This document shows positions 1 to 7,135 of a stretch of 10,026 nt of DNA, piece after piece. Location of the stretch: assembly GCA_945860255.1 (NCBI GenBank), contig CAMAQI010000075.1:1-10026 (forward strand), in the 5' to 3' direction. How positions within the stretch are numbered: the stretch's first letter is position 1; each line of letters begins with the position of its first letter. The position numbers were made by a program, and so were the translations under genes. Source of the DNA: Methylacidiphilum caldifontis (GTDB lineage Bacteria > Verrucomicrobiota > Verrucomicrobiia > Methylacidiphilales > CAMAQI01). A model generated the notes under the pieces. It was not told where the DNA came from and did not search any database. It worked only from the letters and a program-made list of their open reading frames with translations.

Positions 1-25
1 ACTCCGTCATCTCTATCTTTGTCAT
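1..25 (-). CDS. Start of an unidentified gene, cut by the window edge
   Basis: An ATG on the minus strand at 25-23 opens a frame that stays open to the window edge; the visible peptide is MTKIEMTE. An AGGAG motif lies 6 nt upstream, the best ribosome binding site near any gene start inside the window, which is the main reason for calling it. It lies 97 nt downstream of the speA stop on the same strand, so it could be co-transcribed with speA. Eight residues are too few to identify a family. Polyamine genes such as agmatinase often neighbour speA in bacteria, but nothing visible here shows that this is one. Confidence 0.5.
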
Positions 26-31
26 TTTTAT

Positions 32-36
32 CTCCT
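32..36 (-). promoter_or_regulatory. Shine-Dalgarno AGGAG for the left-edge gene
   Basis: AGGAG on the minus strand, 6 nt before the ATG at 25-23. Motif and spacing are both close to ideal. It contrasts with the other internal genes, most of which have no clear Shine-Dalgarno. Confidence 0.6.
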
Positions 37-122
37 GTTTTTTGGGGATAGAAGAAAAGCAAGAAATATGCCGATCTTCACAAAACCAAGAGGAACTGGA
101 CCTCAAAAAAAACGATTTGAAC

Positions 123-2042
123 TTATGAAAACTCAAGATACGTAGAGGACTTCAATCCTTTTTCGTAACTTTCCAGCCAACGCATCCCCTCACTCGGCTT
201 CATGACATCCCCTTTAATCGCGGCATCAATCAGCTGTTTCATCTCACGAGCTAAACTGACAGTGTCATACTGAACATCGGCCAAGACACTGCCAATGGTC
301 GTTCCGGGAATCGTCTCCTCGATGTAAAACCCACTCGGCTCATCCGGATCAAGGAAAATATGGGCCTCATTCACCCGACCAAACAAGTTATGTAAATCCC
401 CCATAATATCTTGATAGGCCCCCATCAGAAAGAGTCCTAAGCAATAGGGCTCTCCATTTAATGAGTGCAACGGGAGTGTTTTTTGAATTTTGTTCTCACC
501 GGTGATGAAGCTATTAATTTTCCCATCGGAATCGCATGTAATATCGACCAAAAAGCCATTATAATCCGGTTTCTCCTCAAGACGATGGATCGGCATAATC
601 GGAAACAGTTGTCCCAAAGCCCAATGATCGAGCATCGATTGAAAGACTGAAAAATTACAGATGTATTGATCTCCCAAAGAGTTTTTCAATTGAAGAATCT
701 CCTGAGGAACTGACTTCATCCCCTCATATTGCTCGACTAAGCTCTCAGCGAGTTCCCAATACAAGGTCTCAATCTGAGCCTGAGTCTTCAAATCTAAAAG
801 TCCGAGCTCAAAACGGGTCTCGGAATCCTCCTTGATCTGTTGCATGTCATGGAAATGCTCCAAACGATTTTTCTTATTCAAGGTCTGCCGTAAATCCAAA
901 AGATCTTGAACTAATTTATGACAAGGAGCCGGATAGGTCACATTGGAGGTCGTCTTGGTCTTCTCAATCATTCCAAAGACATCGACGATCAAAACCGAAT
1001 GATGAGCAACAATCGCCCGTCCACTTTCACTGACGATATGAGGATGAGGAACCTTTTCTTCATTCAATACCTCGGCAATATTATAAACGATATCCCGTGC
1101 GTACTCCGAAAGGGTATAGTTGATACTGCTTTCGCAGTTAGTTCGAGATCCATCATAATCGACCCCTAATCCCCCTCCGACATCGATATACTGCAACTTA
1201 AAACCATGTTGATAAATCTTTGCGAAATAACGAGCCGCTTCCCGAACCGATTTTTTAACAGTTCGAATATCCGGAACCTGAGATCCAATATGAAAATGAA
1301 GCAATTTAAAGCTCTCTTCTAAACCGGCCTCCTGAAGAATTTGCGTCGCTTCTAAAATATCGGCGGTATTCAGTCCAAATTTCGCATCTTCACCACCCGA
1401 AAGCGCCCATTTTCCAGCACTCTTGGTATGCAAACGAACTCGAATTCCGATCCATGGAATCACTCCAATCTGCTTCGATACCTCGATGACATGGCGAAGC
1501 TCCTCAAGCTTCTCCACCACCATGATCACCTTCTTGCCCAGCTTGGTCCCTAATAAGGCGGTCTGAATAAACTGTGCATCTTTATACCCATTACAGATCA
1601 CTAAACTCTCCGGATCTTTATGCATGACTAAGGCAGCAAAAAGCTCCGGCTTACTTCCCGCCTCAATTCCGTAGTGATACGGAACACCCGCTTCAACGAT
1701 CTCCTCCACCACTTCACGCAGTTGATTCACCTTGATCGGAAAAACCCCTCGATACAACCCCTGATAACCGGCCTCTTGAATCGCACTGGCAAAGGCCTCG
1801 TTCAAGGTCCGTACCCGATGTTGTAATAAATCTTGAAAACGAAGCAGTAACGGAGTCTTCAATCCCATCGCCATCGCCTCTTTCATCACCGAATGCAGTT
1901 CGATCTCCGTCACCTTTGACGGGTCAGGCTTCACAATGACAAACCCTTTGGAATTCACATTAAAATATTCATCCCCCCACCCCGCAATATTATAAGTCGC
2001 TGCCGCTTTTGATACATCCCAACCGTTGTCATTTAAACTCAT
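123..2042 (-). CDS. speA: Biosynthetic arginine decarboxylase
   Basis: A 639-residue PLP enzyme that decarboxylates arginine to agmatine, the first step of the agmatine route to putrescine and spermidine; cytoplasmic. The length fits the biosynthetic SpeA family (about 630-660). The N-terminus (GWDVSKAAATYNIAGWG, then YFNVNSKG) is typical. The PLP lysine lies in FPIKVNQ (K104), followed by the barrel motifs HFHIGSQ (249-255), DVGGGLGVDYDG (287-298) and SESGRAIVAHHS (338-349). The partner-subunit cysteine is in VDITCDSDGKI (C503), with GAYQDIMGDLHN at 541-552. All catalytic landmarks are present, so the gene looks intact. The ATG at 2042 gives the expected N-terminus but has no Shine-Dalgarno. 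It is divergent from apaG, and the stop is TAA at 125-123. The alternative, a degradative or lysine decarboxylase, is unlikely because those belong to a different fold. Confidence 0.96.
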   Translation of the reverse strand: MSLNDNGWDVSKAAATYNIAGWGDEYFNVNSKGFVIVKPDPSKVTEIELHSVMKEAMAMGLKTPLLLRFQDLLQHRVRTLNEAFASAIQEAGYQGLYRGVFPIKVNQLREVVEEIVEAGVPYHYGIEAGSKPELFAALVMHKDPESLVICNGYKDAQFIQTALLGTKLGKKVIMVVEKLEELRHVIEVSKQIGVIPWIGIRVRLHTKSAGKWALSGGEDAKFGLNTADILEATQILQEAGLEESFKLLHFHIGSQVPDIRTVKKSVREAARYFAKIYQHGFKLQYIDVGGGLGVDYDGSRTNCESSINYTLSEYARDIVYNIAEVLNEEKVPHPHIVSESGRAIVAHHSVLIVDVFGMIEKTKTTSNVTYPAPCHKLVQDLLDLRQTLNKKNRLEHFHDMQQIKEDSETRFELGLLDLKTQAQIETLYWELAESLVEQYEGMKSVPQEILQLKNSLGDQYICNFSVFQSMLDHWALGQLFPIMPIHRLEEKPDYNGFLVDITCDSDGKINSFITGENKIQKTLPLHSLNGEPYCLGLFLMGAYQDIMGDLHNLFGRVNEAHIFLDPDEPSGFYIEETIPGTTIGSVLADVQYDTVSLAREMKQLIDAAIKGDVMKPSEGMRWLESYEKGLKSSTYLEFS

Positions 2043-2065
2043 GGCGAAGGACTGTAATGATCGAC

Positions 2066-2093
2066 TTTAAAAATGCAACGAAAGGAATGTAAA
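2066..2093 (-). promoter_or_regulatory. Possible speA promoter
   Basis: On the minus strand, TTTACA (2093-2088, 5 of 6 to the -35 consensus) and TTTAAA (2071-2066, 4 of 6 to the -10 consensus) are separated by 16 nt. This would give a leader of roughly 17 nt before the speA ATG. The region is AT-rich, so a chance match is possible. Confidence 0.3.
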
Positions 2094-2126
2094 ATTTTAA
2101 ATTCATTTGTCCTTCTCAAACTCTGT

Positions 2127-2132
2127 GATAAT
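2127..2132 (+). promoter_or_regulatory. Possible -10 element for apaG-rarA
   Basis: GATAAT matches the -10 consensus at 5 of 6 positions and ends 12 nt before the apaG ATG at 2145, implying a leader of only about 6 nt. The nearest -35-like hexamer, TTGTCC at 2107-2112, is only 14 nt upstream, shorter than usual. If real, this element lies inside the longer possible reading frame and supports the ATG at 2145 as the start. Confidence 0.25.
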
Positions 2133-2144
2133 CTCCCCCTCCGG

Positions 2145-2546
2145 ATGAAAAACGCGAATCAAGAGATCCACGAGTTAAAAGGCCTTTATGTCAGCGTCGA
2201 TTCCATCCAGTACGACCCCCAGGCTCAGGCACCTCCGGATCGTCCATATGCCTTCCGTTATACGATCACGATTGAAAACCTCAGCCCTGAAACCGTAAAA
2301 ATTTTTGGGCGCAAATGGATTATTCGCGATAAATCCGGTCGAGTAGAAGTTGTCGAAGGGGACGGCGTTGTCGGCAAAACTCCGGAACTTCCTCCTGGGG
2401 AGAAATTCACTTATGAAAGCTATCATTTAATCCTCACCGAAAGCATCGCCGAGGGGGCCTACTTCGGACTCACGGGCGAGAAAAAACCGATCTTCACTCG
2501 CATCCCGCTCTTTGAGATGCATCCCCCTCAAGAATTCACGGTGTAA
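2145..2546 (+). CDS. apaG: ApaG-family protein (DUF525)
   Basis: A 133-residue ApaG homologue, a small all-beta fibronectin-III-like domain. Its biochemical role is poorly defined; it is linked by name and neighbourhood to Ap4A metabolism, and the same domain occurs in some F-box proteins and in a polymerase-delta-interacting protein. The core is clear: YAFRYTITIENLSPETVKI (35-53), RKWIIRD (56-62), the family glycine motif GDGVVGKTPELPPGE (72-86), then a strand ending IPLFEM (120-125). The frame is open upstream to an ATG at 2073, but those 24 residues are not ApaG-like, and family members are about 125 residues, so I use the ATG at 2145. No clear Shine-Dalgarno precedes it. It ends 3 nt before rarA, indicating one transcription unit. 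Confidence 0.92.
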   Translation: MKNANQEIHELKGLYVSVDSIQYDPQAQAPPDRPYAFRYTITIENLSPETVKIFGRKWIIRDKSGRVEVVEGDGVVGKTPELPPGEKFTYESYHLILTESIAEGAYFGLTGEKKPIFTRIPLFEMHPPQEFTV

Positions 2547-2549
2547 ACG

Positions 2550-3890
2550 ATGTCTGATCTCTTTTCAGCCGGCGAAAAAATAGCGATTCAAAAAAATCAA
2601 CCGCTTGCCGCTCGCTTTCGCCCCCGAAATCTCGATGAGTATATCGGTCAATCCCACCTCCTCGGACAGGGAAAACCGTTACGAAGACTCATCGAATCAG
2701 ATCGCATCACCTCGATCATTCTTTTTGGCCCTCCGGGGACTGGAAAAACCTCTTTAGCGGAACTGATCGCCCATCGGACGGCTTCTCACTTTGAACGTCT
2801 CAACGCCGTAGAGGCCTCGGTTCAACAAGTTCGAGCGACGATCGCCCAAGCAGTCCAACGTCTTCGCCATCATCAAATGAAGACGATTCTCTTTGTCGAT
2901 GAACTTCATCGATTTAGTAAATCCCAACAAGATGTCCTTCTTCCGGATGTCGAACAGGGAACGATTCGACTGATTGGAGCGACGACGCATAATCCCTCCT
3001 TTTTCATCACTGGCCCCCTGGTCTCTCGCTCACAAGTTTTTCAACTTGAACCGCTTTCTCCTGAAAGTCTTGAAACATTATTAGAGCGGGTTCTGACCGA
3101 TCCCGAACGAGGTCTTGGAAGTTTTAACCTCAGCATCGATCCGGAAGCCAAGGGACATCTCATTCAAACTGCCGAAGGAGATGCCCGTCGACTCCTCAAT
3201 GCTCTTGAGGTCGCCGCTCTGACGACCACTCCTGACGAAGCCAATGAGAAAACCGTTCTCACTCGTGAAATTATCGAGGCCTGCGTTCAACGCAAACTCG
3301 TTCTCTATGATCGGGATGAGGATCAGCACTACGATACGATCTCGGCTTTTATTAAATCGGTTCGCGGAAGCGATCCGGATGCCGCTCTCTACTGGCTCGC
3401 AAAAATGATTGAAGCCGGAGAGGATCCCCGATTCATTGCACGAAGAATCGTGATCCTCGCCTCCGAGGATATCGGACTCGCCGATCCCCAAGCCCTCCCT
3501 CTTGCCGTAGCCGCACAACAAGCAGTCGAATTTATTGGGATGCCGGAGGGACGCATTATTCTCAGTCAAGCCACTCTCTATTTAGCGACTGCGGCCAAAA
3601 GCAACTCTGCCTACACCGCTATTGATGCCGCCCTCACCCATCTGCGAACGCATCCGACCTTAGAGGTCCCTCGTAAACTCCGAAGCACCGGAGGATCGAG
3701 TAAACAGCTATTAGGAAACGGAAAAGGATATGATTATAGCCATGAGGCCGAAGAGGGGATCTCCTCCCACGATTTCGGCGTCAAGGGAGTCACCTTCTAC
3801 AAACCGACGGTGAAGGGCTACGAAAAGATCATCTCCGAACGCCTCGCTCGTTGGAAAGCAATTCAGGAATCGAGAAAACAGGAGAAATAA
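2550..3890 (+). CDS. rarA: Replication-associated recombination protein A (RarA/MgsA AAA+ ATPase)
   Basis: A 446-residue clamp-loader-like AAA+ ATPase of the RarA/MgsA/WRNIP1 family, which acts at stalled replication forks and on single-strand gaps. Landmarks: LAARFRPRNLDEYIGQSHLLG near the N-terminus (19-39), Walker A GPPGTGKT (60-67), Walker B ILFVDELHRF (113-122), sensor 1 GATTHNPS (143-150), an arginine-finger-type SR (159-160) and sensor 2 GDARRLLN (210-217). The C-terminal part has the family signatures FIKSVRGSDPDAALYWLA (267-284), EDPRFIARRIVILASEDIGL (291-310) and YDYSHEAEEG (394-403). The length is typical and no key residue is missing. The start lies 3 nt after the apaG stop with no Shine-Dalgarno, so translation is probably coupled to apaG. 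Confidence 0.97.
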   Translation: MSDLFSAGEKIAIQKNQPLAARFRPRNLDEYIGQSHLLGQGKPLRRLIESDRITSIILFGPPGTGKTSLAELIAHRTASHFERLNAVEASVQQVRATIAQAVQRLRHHQMKTILFVDELHRFSKSQQDVLLPDVEQGTIRLIGATTHNPSFFITGPLVSRSQVFQLEPLSPESLETLLERVLTDPERGLGSFNLSIDPEAKGHLIQTAEGDARRLLNALEVAALTTTPDEANEKTVLTREIIEACVQRKLVLYDRDEDQHYDTISAFIKSVRGSDPDAALYWLAKMIEAGEDPRFIARRIVILASEDIGLADPQALPLAVAAQQAVEFIGMPEGRIILSQATLYLATAAKSNSAYTAIDAALTHLRTHPTLEVPRKLRSTGGSSKQLLGNGKGYDYSHEAEEGISSHDFGVKGVTFYKPTVKGYEKIISERLARWKAIQESRKQEK

Positions 3891-3908
3891 ATCCTCTTGG
3901 ACGGCGTT

Positions 3909-3918
3909 GATCATGATC
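3909..3918. repeat. Perfect 10-bp palindrome
   Basis: GATCATGATC reads the same on both strands and sits 18 nt after the rarA stop, in the convergent gap. A weak 5-bp hairpin (CGTAT at 3942-3946, ATACG at 3953-3957, 6-nt loop) lies just beyond. Neither is followed directly by a T-run, so this is not a canonical terminator. The function is unknown. Confidence 0.4.
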
Positions 3919-3963
3919 CGTACTGTGATCGCTCGACGTGCCGTATGAGCCAATACGAACTTG

Positions 3964-4033
3964 ATAGCTTGTAGCTTGTAGCAATTAGCTAAAAGCCACC
4001 CGCCACCCGCTAAAAGCTATCAGCCCCCTGCTT
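3964..4033. repeat. Degenerate heptad array with GC every 7 bp
   Basis: GC dinucleotides fall at 3967, 3974, 3981, 3988, 3995, 4002, 4009, 4016, 4023 and 4030: ten in a row exactly 7 bp apart, with none at the next 7-bp position on either side (3960, 4037). Read from each GC, the heptads include GCTTGTA twice in tandem, GCCACCC twice in tandem, and GCTAAAA twice flanking the GCCACCC pair. The other bases vary, so this is a diverged or mixed heptamer array rather than a simple satellite. The 7-bp inverted repeats TGATAGC (3962-3968) and GCTATCA (4016-4022) also bracket most of it. It lies between convergent genes. I do not recognise a named repeat family. Confidence 0.75.
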
Positions 4034-4069
4034 AGAGAAACTTTCCTTTTTTCTAATTCAAAAATAAGT

Positions 4070-5311
4070 TTAAGAGCTCAACGGCGGCAATAATCCCTTT
4101 GCTCTTAATTTATCCTTTTTACTCAGCCGTCTCCCTTTAATTCCCCCAGTCGAAGCAGGAGTCACAATGAAAACCGTCGGTTCAAATCCCGGTATTTGCT
4201 CTCGCGGAATCTGCAATCGATTTCGTTTTTCGATCAATCGAAAATGAGCATCCGACTCGGTACTCACAAAGTTAATCGCAATCCCCTTCTCTCCCGCACG
4301 TCCCGTTCTTCCAATCCGATGAATATAGTCCACCGGAGAACGAGGAAGATCAAAATTGACGACGACGGGCAATCGCTCAATATCGATTCCTCTCGCCGCT
4401 AAATCGGTCGCCACTAAAACCTGAATTTTCTCTTCCTTAAAGTCACTCAGGGCTTTCATCCGAGCACTCTGACTCAGCTCCCCATGAAGCGCTAATGCAC
4501 TGACTCCAAGTTTACGAAGTTTATTCGCAATATGCTCAGTTGCATATTGAGTCGCGACAAAGACAAGAACCGTCGACCAATGTGGATCGCGTAAAAGCTC
4601 GCGGAGCAGCTGCGTCCGACGAAAGGAATCAACCTCAATCGCTCGCTGCTCAATCTCTGGTTTGCTCGACGATTCGGCAGTAATGTTAATGCGAGTCGGA
4701 TTTTGAAGAAAGGTCTCCGCCAATGTTTGAACATGAGGAGGAAAAGTGGCTGAAAACAGAAGGCTCTGCCGACTTTTCGGAATTAAGGCAAGAATTCGAT
4801 TCAACTCCTGAGCAAAGCCCAACTCTAAAAGACGATCGGCCTCATCTAAAATCAGAATTGAAAGCTTCGAAAGCGATAGCGCATTGTGGTCAATGAGATC
4901 TAATAACCGCCCTGGAGTCGCCACGAGAATATCGGCTCCCCCACCAAGTGCGATCATTTGGGGGTTAATCGAGACCCCGCCATAAACGACCAATGTTTTC
5001 AGAGGATCAGTGAGAAAAGGGAGAGATTGTTGAATTCCTTTTCCAATTTGAACGGCAAGTTCACGAGTCGGAACTAAAATCAAGGCTCGAACCGCTCTTC
5101 CCCTCTCGCGAGTGCCCGAAGAGAGAATCTGCAACATCGGAAAAATGAAGGCATCGCTCTTCCCGGAGCCCGTTGGAGCACAAGCCCAAAGATCCCCTCC
5201 TTGGAGAACCACCGGAATCGCGGCCCATTGAATCGGAGTCGGCGTGGTATAGTGATGTGACTCAACCGCTCGTAATAACGAATCCGATACCCCTAAAGAT
5301 CGAAAAGACAT
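4070..5311 (-). CDS. DEAD-box ATP-dependent RNA helicase (RhlE-like)
   Basis: A 413-residue DEAD-box helicase that unwinds or remodels RNA duplexes using ATP, with likely roles in ribosome assembly or mRNA turnover. Every core motif is visible in order: an upstream Phe (F3) and Q motif PTPIQ (24-28), motif I APTGSGKS (45-52), Ia PTRELA (81-86), Ib TPGR (132-135), II DEAD (156-159), III SAT (187-189), V ATDLAARGID (301-310) and VI HRIGRTGR (331-338). A short basic tail (KGRRLSKKDKLRAKG, 392-406) probably adds RNA affinity. Motif I ends GKS where bacterial members usually have GKT, a conservative change. RhlE-like is inferred from overall motif context and the short C-terminus; the exact subfamily is uncertain. 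It starts 15 nt after the S4 gene, so the two are probably co-transcribed. Confidence 0.94.
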   Translation of the reverse strand: MSFRSLGVSDSLLRAVESHHYTTPTPIQWAAIPVVLQGGDLWACAPTGSGKSDAFIFPMLQILSSGTRERGRAVRALILVPTRELAVQIGKGIQQSLPFLTDPLKTLVVYGGVSINPQMIALGGGADILVATPGRLLDLIDHNALSLSKLSILILDEADRLLELGFAQELNRILALIPKSRQSLLFSATFPPHVQTLAETFLQNPTRINITAESSSKPEIEQRAIEVDSFRRTQLLRELLRDPHWSTVLVFVATQYATEHIANKLRKLGVSALALHGELSQSARMKALSDFKEEKIQVLVATDLAARGIDIERLPVVVNFDLPRSPVDYIHRIGRTGRAGEKGIAINFVSTESDAHFRLIEKRNRLQIPREQIPGFEPTVFIVTPASTGGIKGRRLSKKDKLRAKGLLPPLSS

Positions 5312-5326
5312 CTTCAGAAAGCTCTT

Positions 5327-5566
5327 TTAAGCGAGCTTCACGATGAGTGTTTGACCGAGAACGGTAACGCGATCTCCCGCATAGATCTTCCTTCGTTTTA
5401 AAAGCTCCTCCTGCCCGTTAAGTTGAACCTCTCCTTCAACAATCAATTGATTCGCCGCGCCACCGCTTTCGGTAATTCCGGCATATTTGATCAACTGACA
5501 GAGATCAATCGGAACCTCCCGAACGATCACTTCACGGATTTCTGATTGGGGAGATTCATTCTTCAT
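5327..5566 (-). CDS. Small S4-domain RNA-binding protein (YbcJ-like)
   Basis: A 79-residue protein made almost entirely of one S4 RNA-binding fold, resembling E. coli YbcJ in length and layout. Motifs: LCQLIKYAGITESGG (22-36), LIVEGEVQLNG (41-51) and the basic KRRKIYAGDRV (57-67), ending in a short strand TLIVKLA. The position after 'GGAA', often Lys in related proteins (as in YbcJ), is Asn here (N39), a small loss of positive charge. The likely role is binding structured RNA, perhaps rRNA, but no specific target can be read from sequence. It is the first gene of a unit with the DEAD-box helicase 15 nt downstream, which fits RNA metabolism. No close Shine-Dalgarno precedes the ATG at 5566; AGAGG is about 12 nt upstream, rather far. 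Confidence 0.88.
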   Translation of the reverse strand: MKNESPQSEIREVIVREVPIDLCQLIKYAGITESGGAANQLIVEGEVQLNGQEELLKRRKIYAGDRVTVLGQTLIVKLA

Positions 5567-5736
5567 GACGAGAGATTCCCTCTTTCTTTTTAAAAAGTCA
5601 AATGTGTCAGTAAAAAATTAAAATTCTAAAATTTTTGTTTTTGGTAGGAGACCAGCTAAACATATTTGCACCCTCGCCGCCTCTCCCTTGTTTTTTGAAG
5701 TTGATTCAATGCCATTTTTCCCTTATCCCACTGAGC

Positions 5737-6840
5737 GTGTCCGTTCCATTTTTCGATCTTAAAAAACAGTACCAGAGCCTTCAGGCGGAAATTGCCCCCG
5801 CTCTGGAGAAATTCCTTCCTCAACAGGCCTTTATTCTCGGGCCGACGGTTGAATCCTTTGAAAAAGAGATGGCCTCTTATTGCCAAGCCCCTTTTGCCCT
5901 AGGAGTCTCCTCAGGAACCGATGCCCTCCTCATGGCACTCGAGGCTTTAGAAATTGGCCCAGGGGATGAGGTCATCGTCCCGGCCTTTACCTTTTACTGT
6001 ACCGCAAGTGTCGTCACCCGCCGCGGAGCGACCCCCATCTTTGTTGATGTCGATCTCCACGATTACAATATCCTTCCGGCTGCGATTGAGGCCGCAATTA
6101 CCTCTCGAACGAAAGCGATCATTCCCGTTCATCTCTTTGGTCAGATCGTTCAGATCGATGCGATTCAAAAAATTGCAATTAAACATTCCCTTCCGATCAT
6201 TGAAGATAGCGCTCAAGGAATCGGAGCGGAATATAAAGGTAAACGAGCCGGAAGTTTCGGTCGATTCGGGGCATTTAGTTTTTTTCCCACTAAAAACCTC
6301 GGGGCATTCGGGGATGGAGGGGCCTTGACCTTCGCTTCGGTTCACGATCAGGAACATTGTAAAATTTTACGCATGCACGGCTCTCGAATTCGCTATCAAC
6401 ACGAAGAGATCGGGGGCTGTTTCCGACTTGATGCCCTCCAGGCACTCGTTCTCGAAATTAAATTACGTCATCTCGAAAAATGGCAGGAGAAACGCCGTCA
6501 AAATGCCGCTTTTTACAATCAAGCGCTTCAAGAGATCGGCGATTTAATCCTCCCCGTTGAAAATCCCAACTGTCGCCATGTCTATCATCAATATGTGATT
6601 CGCACGACAAAACGAGAGGCTCTCAAGGTTCATTTAACCTGCTTAGGAATTGGCTCTGAGGTCTATTATCCGATTCCTGTGCCTCACCAAAAAAGTATGG
6701 AATATCTGGGACATCGTTACGGAGACTTTCCCCACTCCGAACAGCTGTCCGAAGAGGTTCTTGCGCTTCCCATTTTCCCTGAACTCGAACCTTCACAACT
6801 CGAAGAGACGGTAAAGGGAATCCAATCGTTCTTCCTTTAA
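5737..6840 (+). CDS. DegT/DnrJ/EryC1/StrS-family aminotransferase
   Basis: A 367-residue PLP aminotransferase of the family that converts keto-sugar nucleotides to amino sugars for lipopolysaccharide, capsule or glycan synthesis. The N-terminus SVPFFDLKKQYQSL is typical. The frame is open upstream to a TTG at 5635, but those 34 residues look nothing like the family, so I place the start at the GTG at 5737. Motifs in this numbering: SSGTDAL (58-64), PAFTFYCTA (82-90), EDSAQGIGA (156-164, PLP-ring Asp157), SFFPTKNLGAFGDGGA (181-196, Schiff-base Lys186), FRLDALQA (229-236) and YYPIPVPHQ (310-318). The pattern is closest to the WbpE-like group (UDP-3-keto-glucuronate aminotransferases), but the substrate is not determined. 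The motif normally G-G-N-F-R reads G-G-C-F-R (C228). No sugar-nucleotide genes lie nearby. Confidence 0.92.
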   Translation: MSVPFFDLKKQYQSLQAEIAPALEKFLPQQAFILGPTVESFEKEMASYCQAPFALGVSSGTDALLMALEALEIGPGDEVIVPAFTFYCTASVVTRRGATPIFVDVDLHDYNILPAAIEAAITSRTKAIIPVHLFGQIVQIDAIQKIAIKHSLPIIEDSAQGIGAEYKGKRAGSFGRFGAFSFFPTKNLGAFGDGGALTFASVHDQEHCKILRMHGSRIRYQHEEIGGCFRLDALQALVLEIKLRHLEKWQEKRRQNAAFYNQALQEIGDLILPVENPNCRHVYHQYVIRTTKREALKVHLTCLGIGSEVYYPIPVPHQKSMEYLGHRYGDFPHSEQLSEEVLALPIFPELEPSQLEETVKGIQSFFL

Positions 6841-6951
6841 AATGCTTCCCTCCCATTTGCTTTGAAATAAAAAACTCCTCGTGAAGCAAACCTCCTAAAG
6901 TATATAAACATCTATCGTCCAAGAGATTATAAAAAAAATTAAAAAATTTTT

Positions 6952-7076
6952 CACGCGAAGCCACAAAGCTTCACAAGTTTCTCCCCCTAGAAAATTGAAA
7001 AAATAGACAATCCTCAAAAAAACCAACTCATTTGCCTTTTCGGGAGGAGCCTTGGGAAGCTTTGCGGCTTTGCGTG
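6952..7076. repeat. Imperfect inverted-repeat element, about 125 bp
   Basis: The arm at 6952-6987 matches the reverse complement of 7041-7076 at 28 of 36 positions, and at 20 of 23 in the outer part (6952-6974 against 7076-7054). The outer part is built from octamer-like words: ACGCGAAG then CCACAAAG in the left arm, ACGCAAAG then CCGCAAAG in the right arm, each followed by CTTC. The 53-nt centre is AT-rich. The arms could fold into a long hairpin in RNA or single-stranded DNA, or mark a small non-autonomous repeat. No target-site duplication is evident and there is no open frame inside. Confidence 0.65.
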
Positions 7077-7108
7077 AGAATTGTCTTTATCCCTGTTCTG
7101 TGTCAGTC

Positions 7109-7135
7109 TTGATTCTGTTTACATTTTTCTAGAAT
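7109..7135 (+). promoter_or_regulatory. Possible promoter of the signalling operon
   Basis: TTGATT (7109-7114, 4 of 6 to the -35 consensus) and TAGAAT (7130-7135, 5 of 6 to the -10 consensus) are separated by 15 nt, slightly short. Transcription would begin near 7142, only about 10 nt before the ATG at 7152. Confidence 0.35.

Noticed and set aside
88..112. GAGG/CCTC hairpin next to an A/T run as a speA terminator
   Set aside because: The stem is only 4 bp, and on the speA strand the T-run comes before the stem rather than after it.
2073..2144. Upstream ATG for apaG
   Set aside because: The extra 24 residues have no ApaG similarity and would overlap the likely promoter; the ATG at 2145 gives near-normal family length.
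3081..3569. 162-residue open frame on the minus strand inside rarA
   Set aside because: It lies wholly within rarA, whose AAA+ motifs are unambiguous, and shows no recognisable domain; it follows from the codon pattern of rarA.
3964..4033. Heptad array considered as a CRISPR array
   Set aside because: The unit is 7 bp with no 25-40 bp repeats, no spacers and no cas genes nearby.
5635..5736. N-terminal extension of the aminotransferase from a TTG
   Set aside because: The 34 residues do not resemble the family N-terminus, which begins at SVPFFDLKKQY right after the GTG at 5737. The extension lies in the divergent intergenic region.
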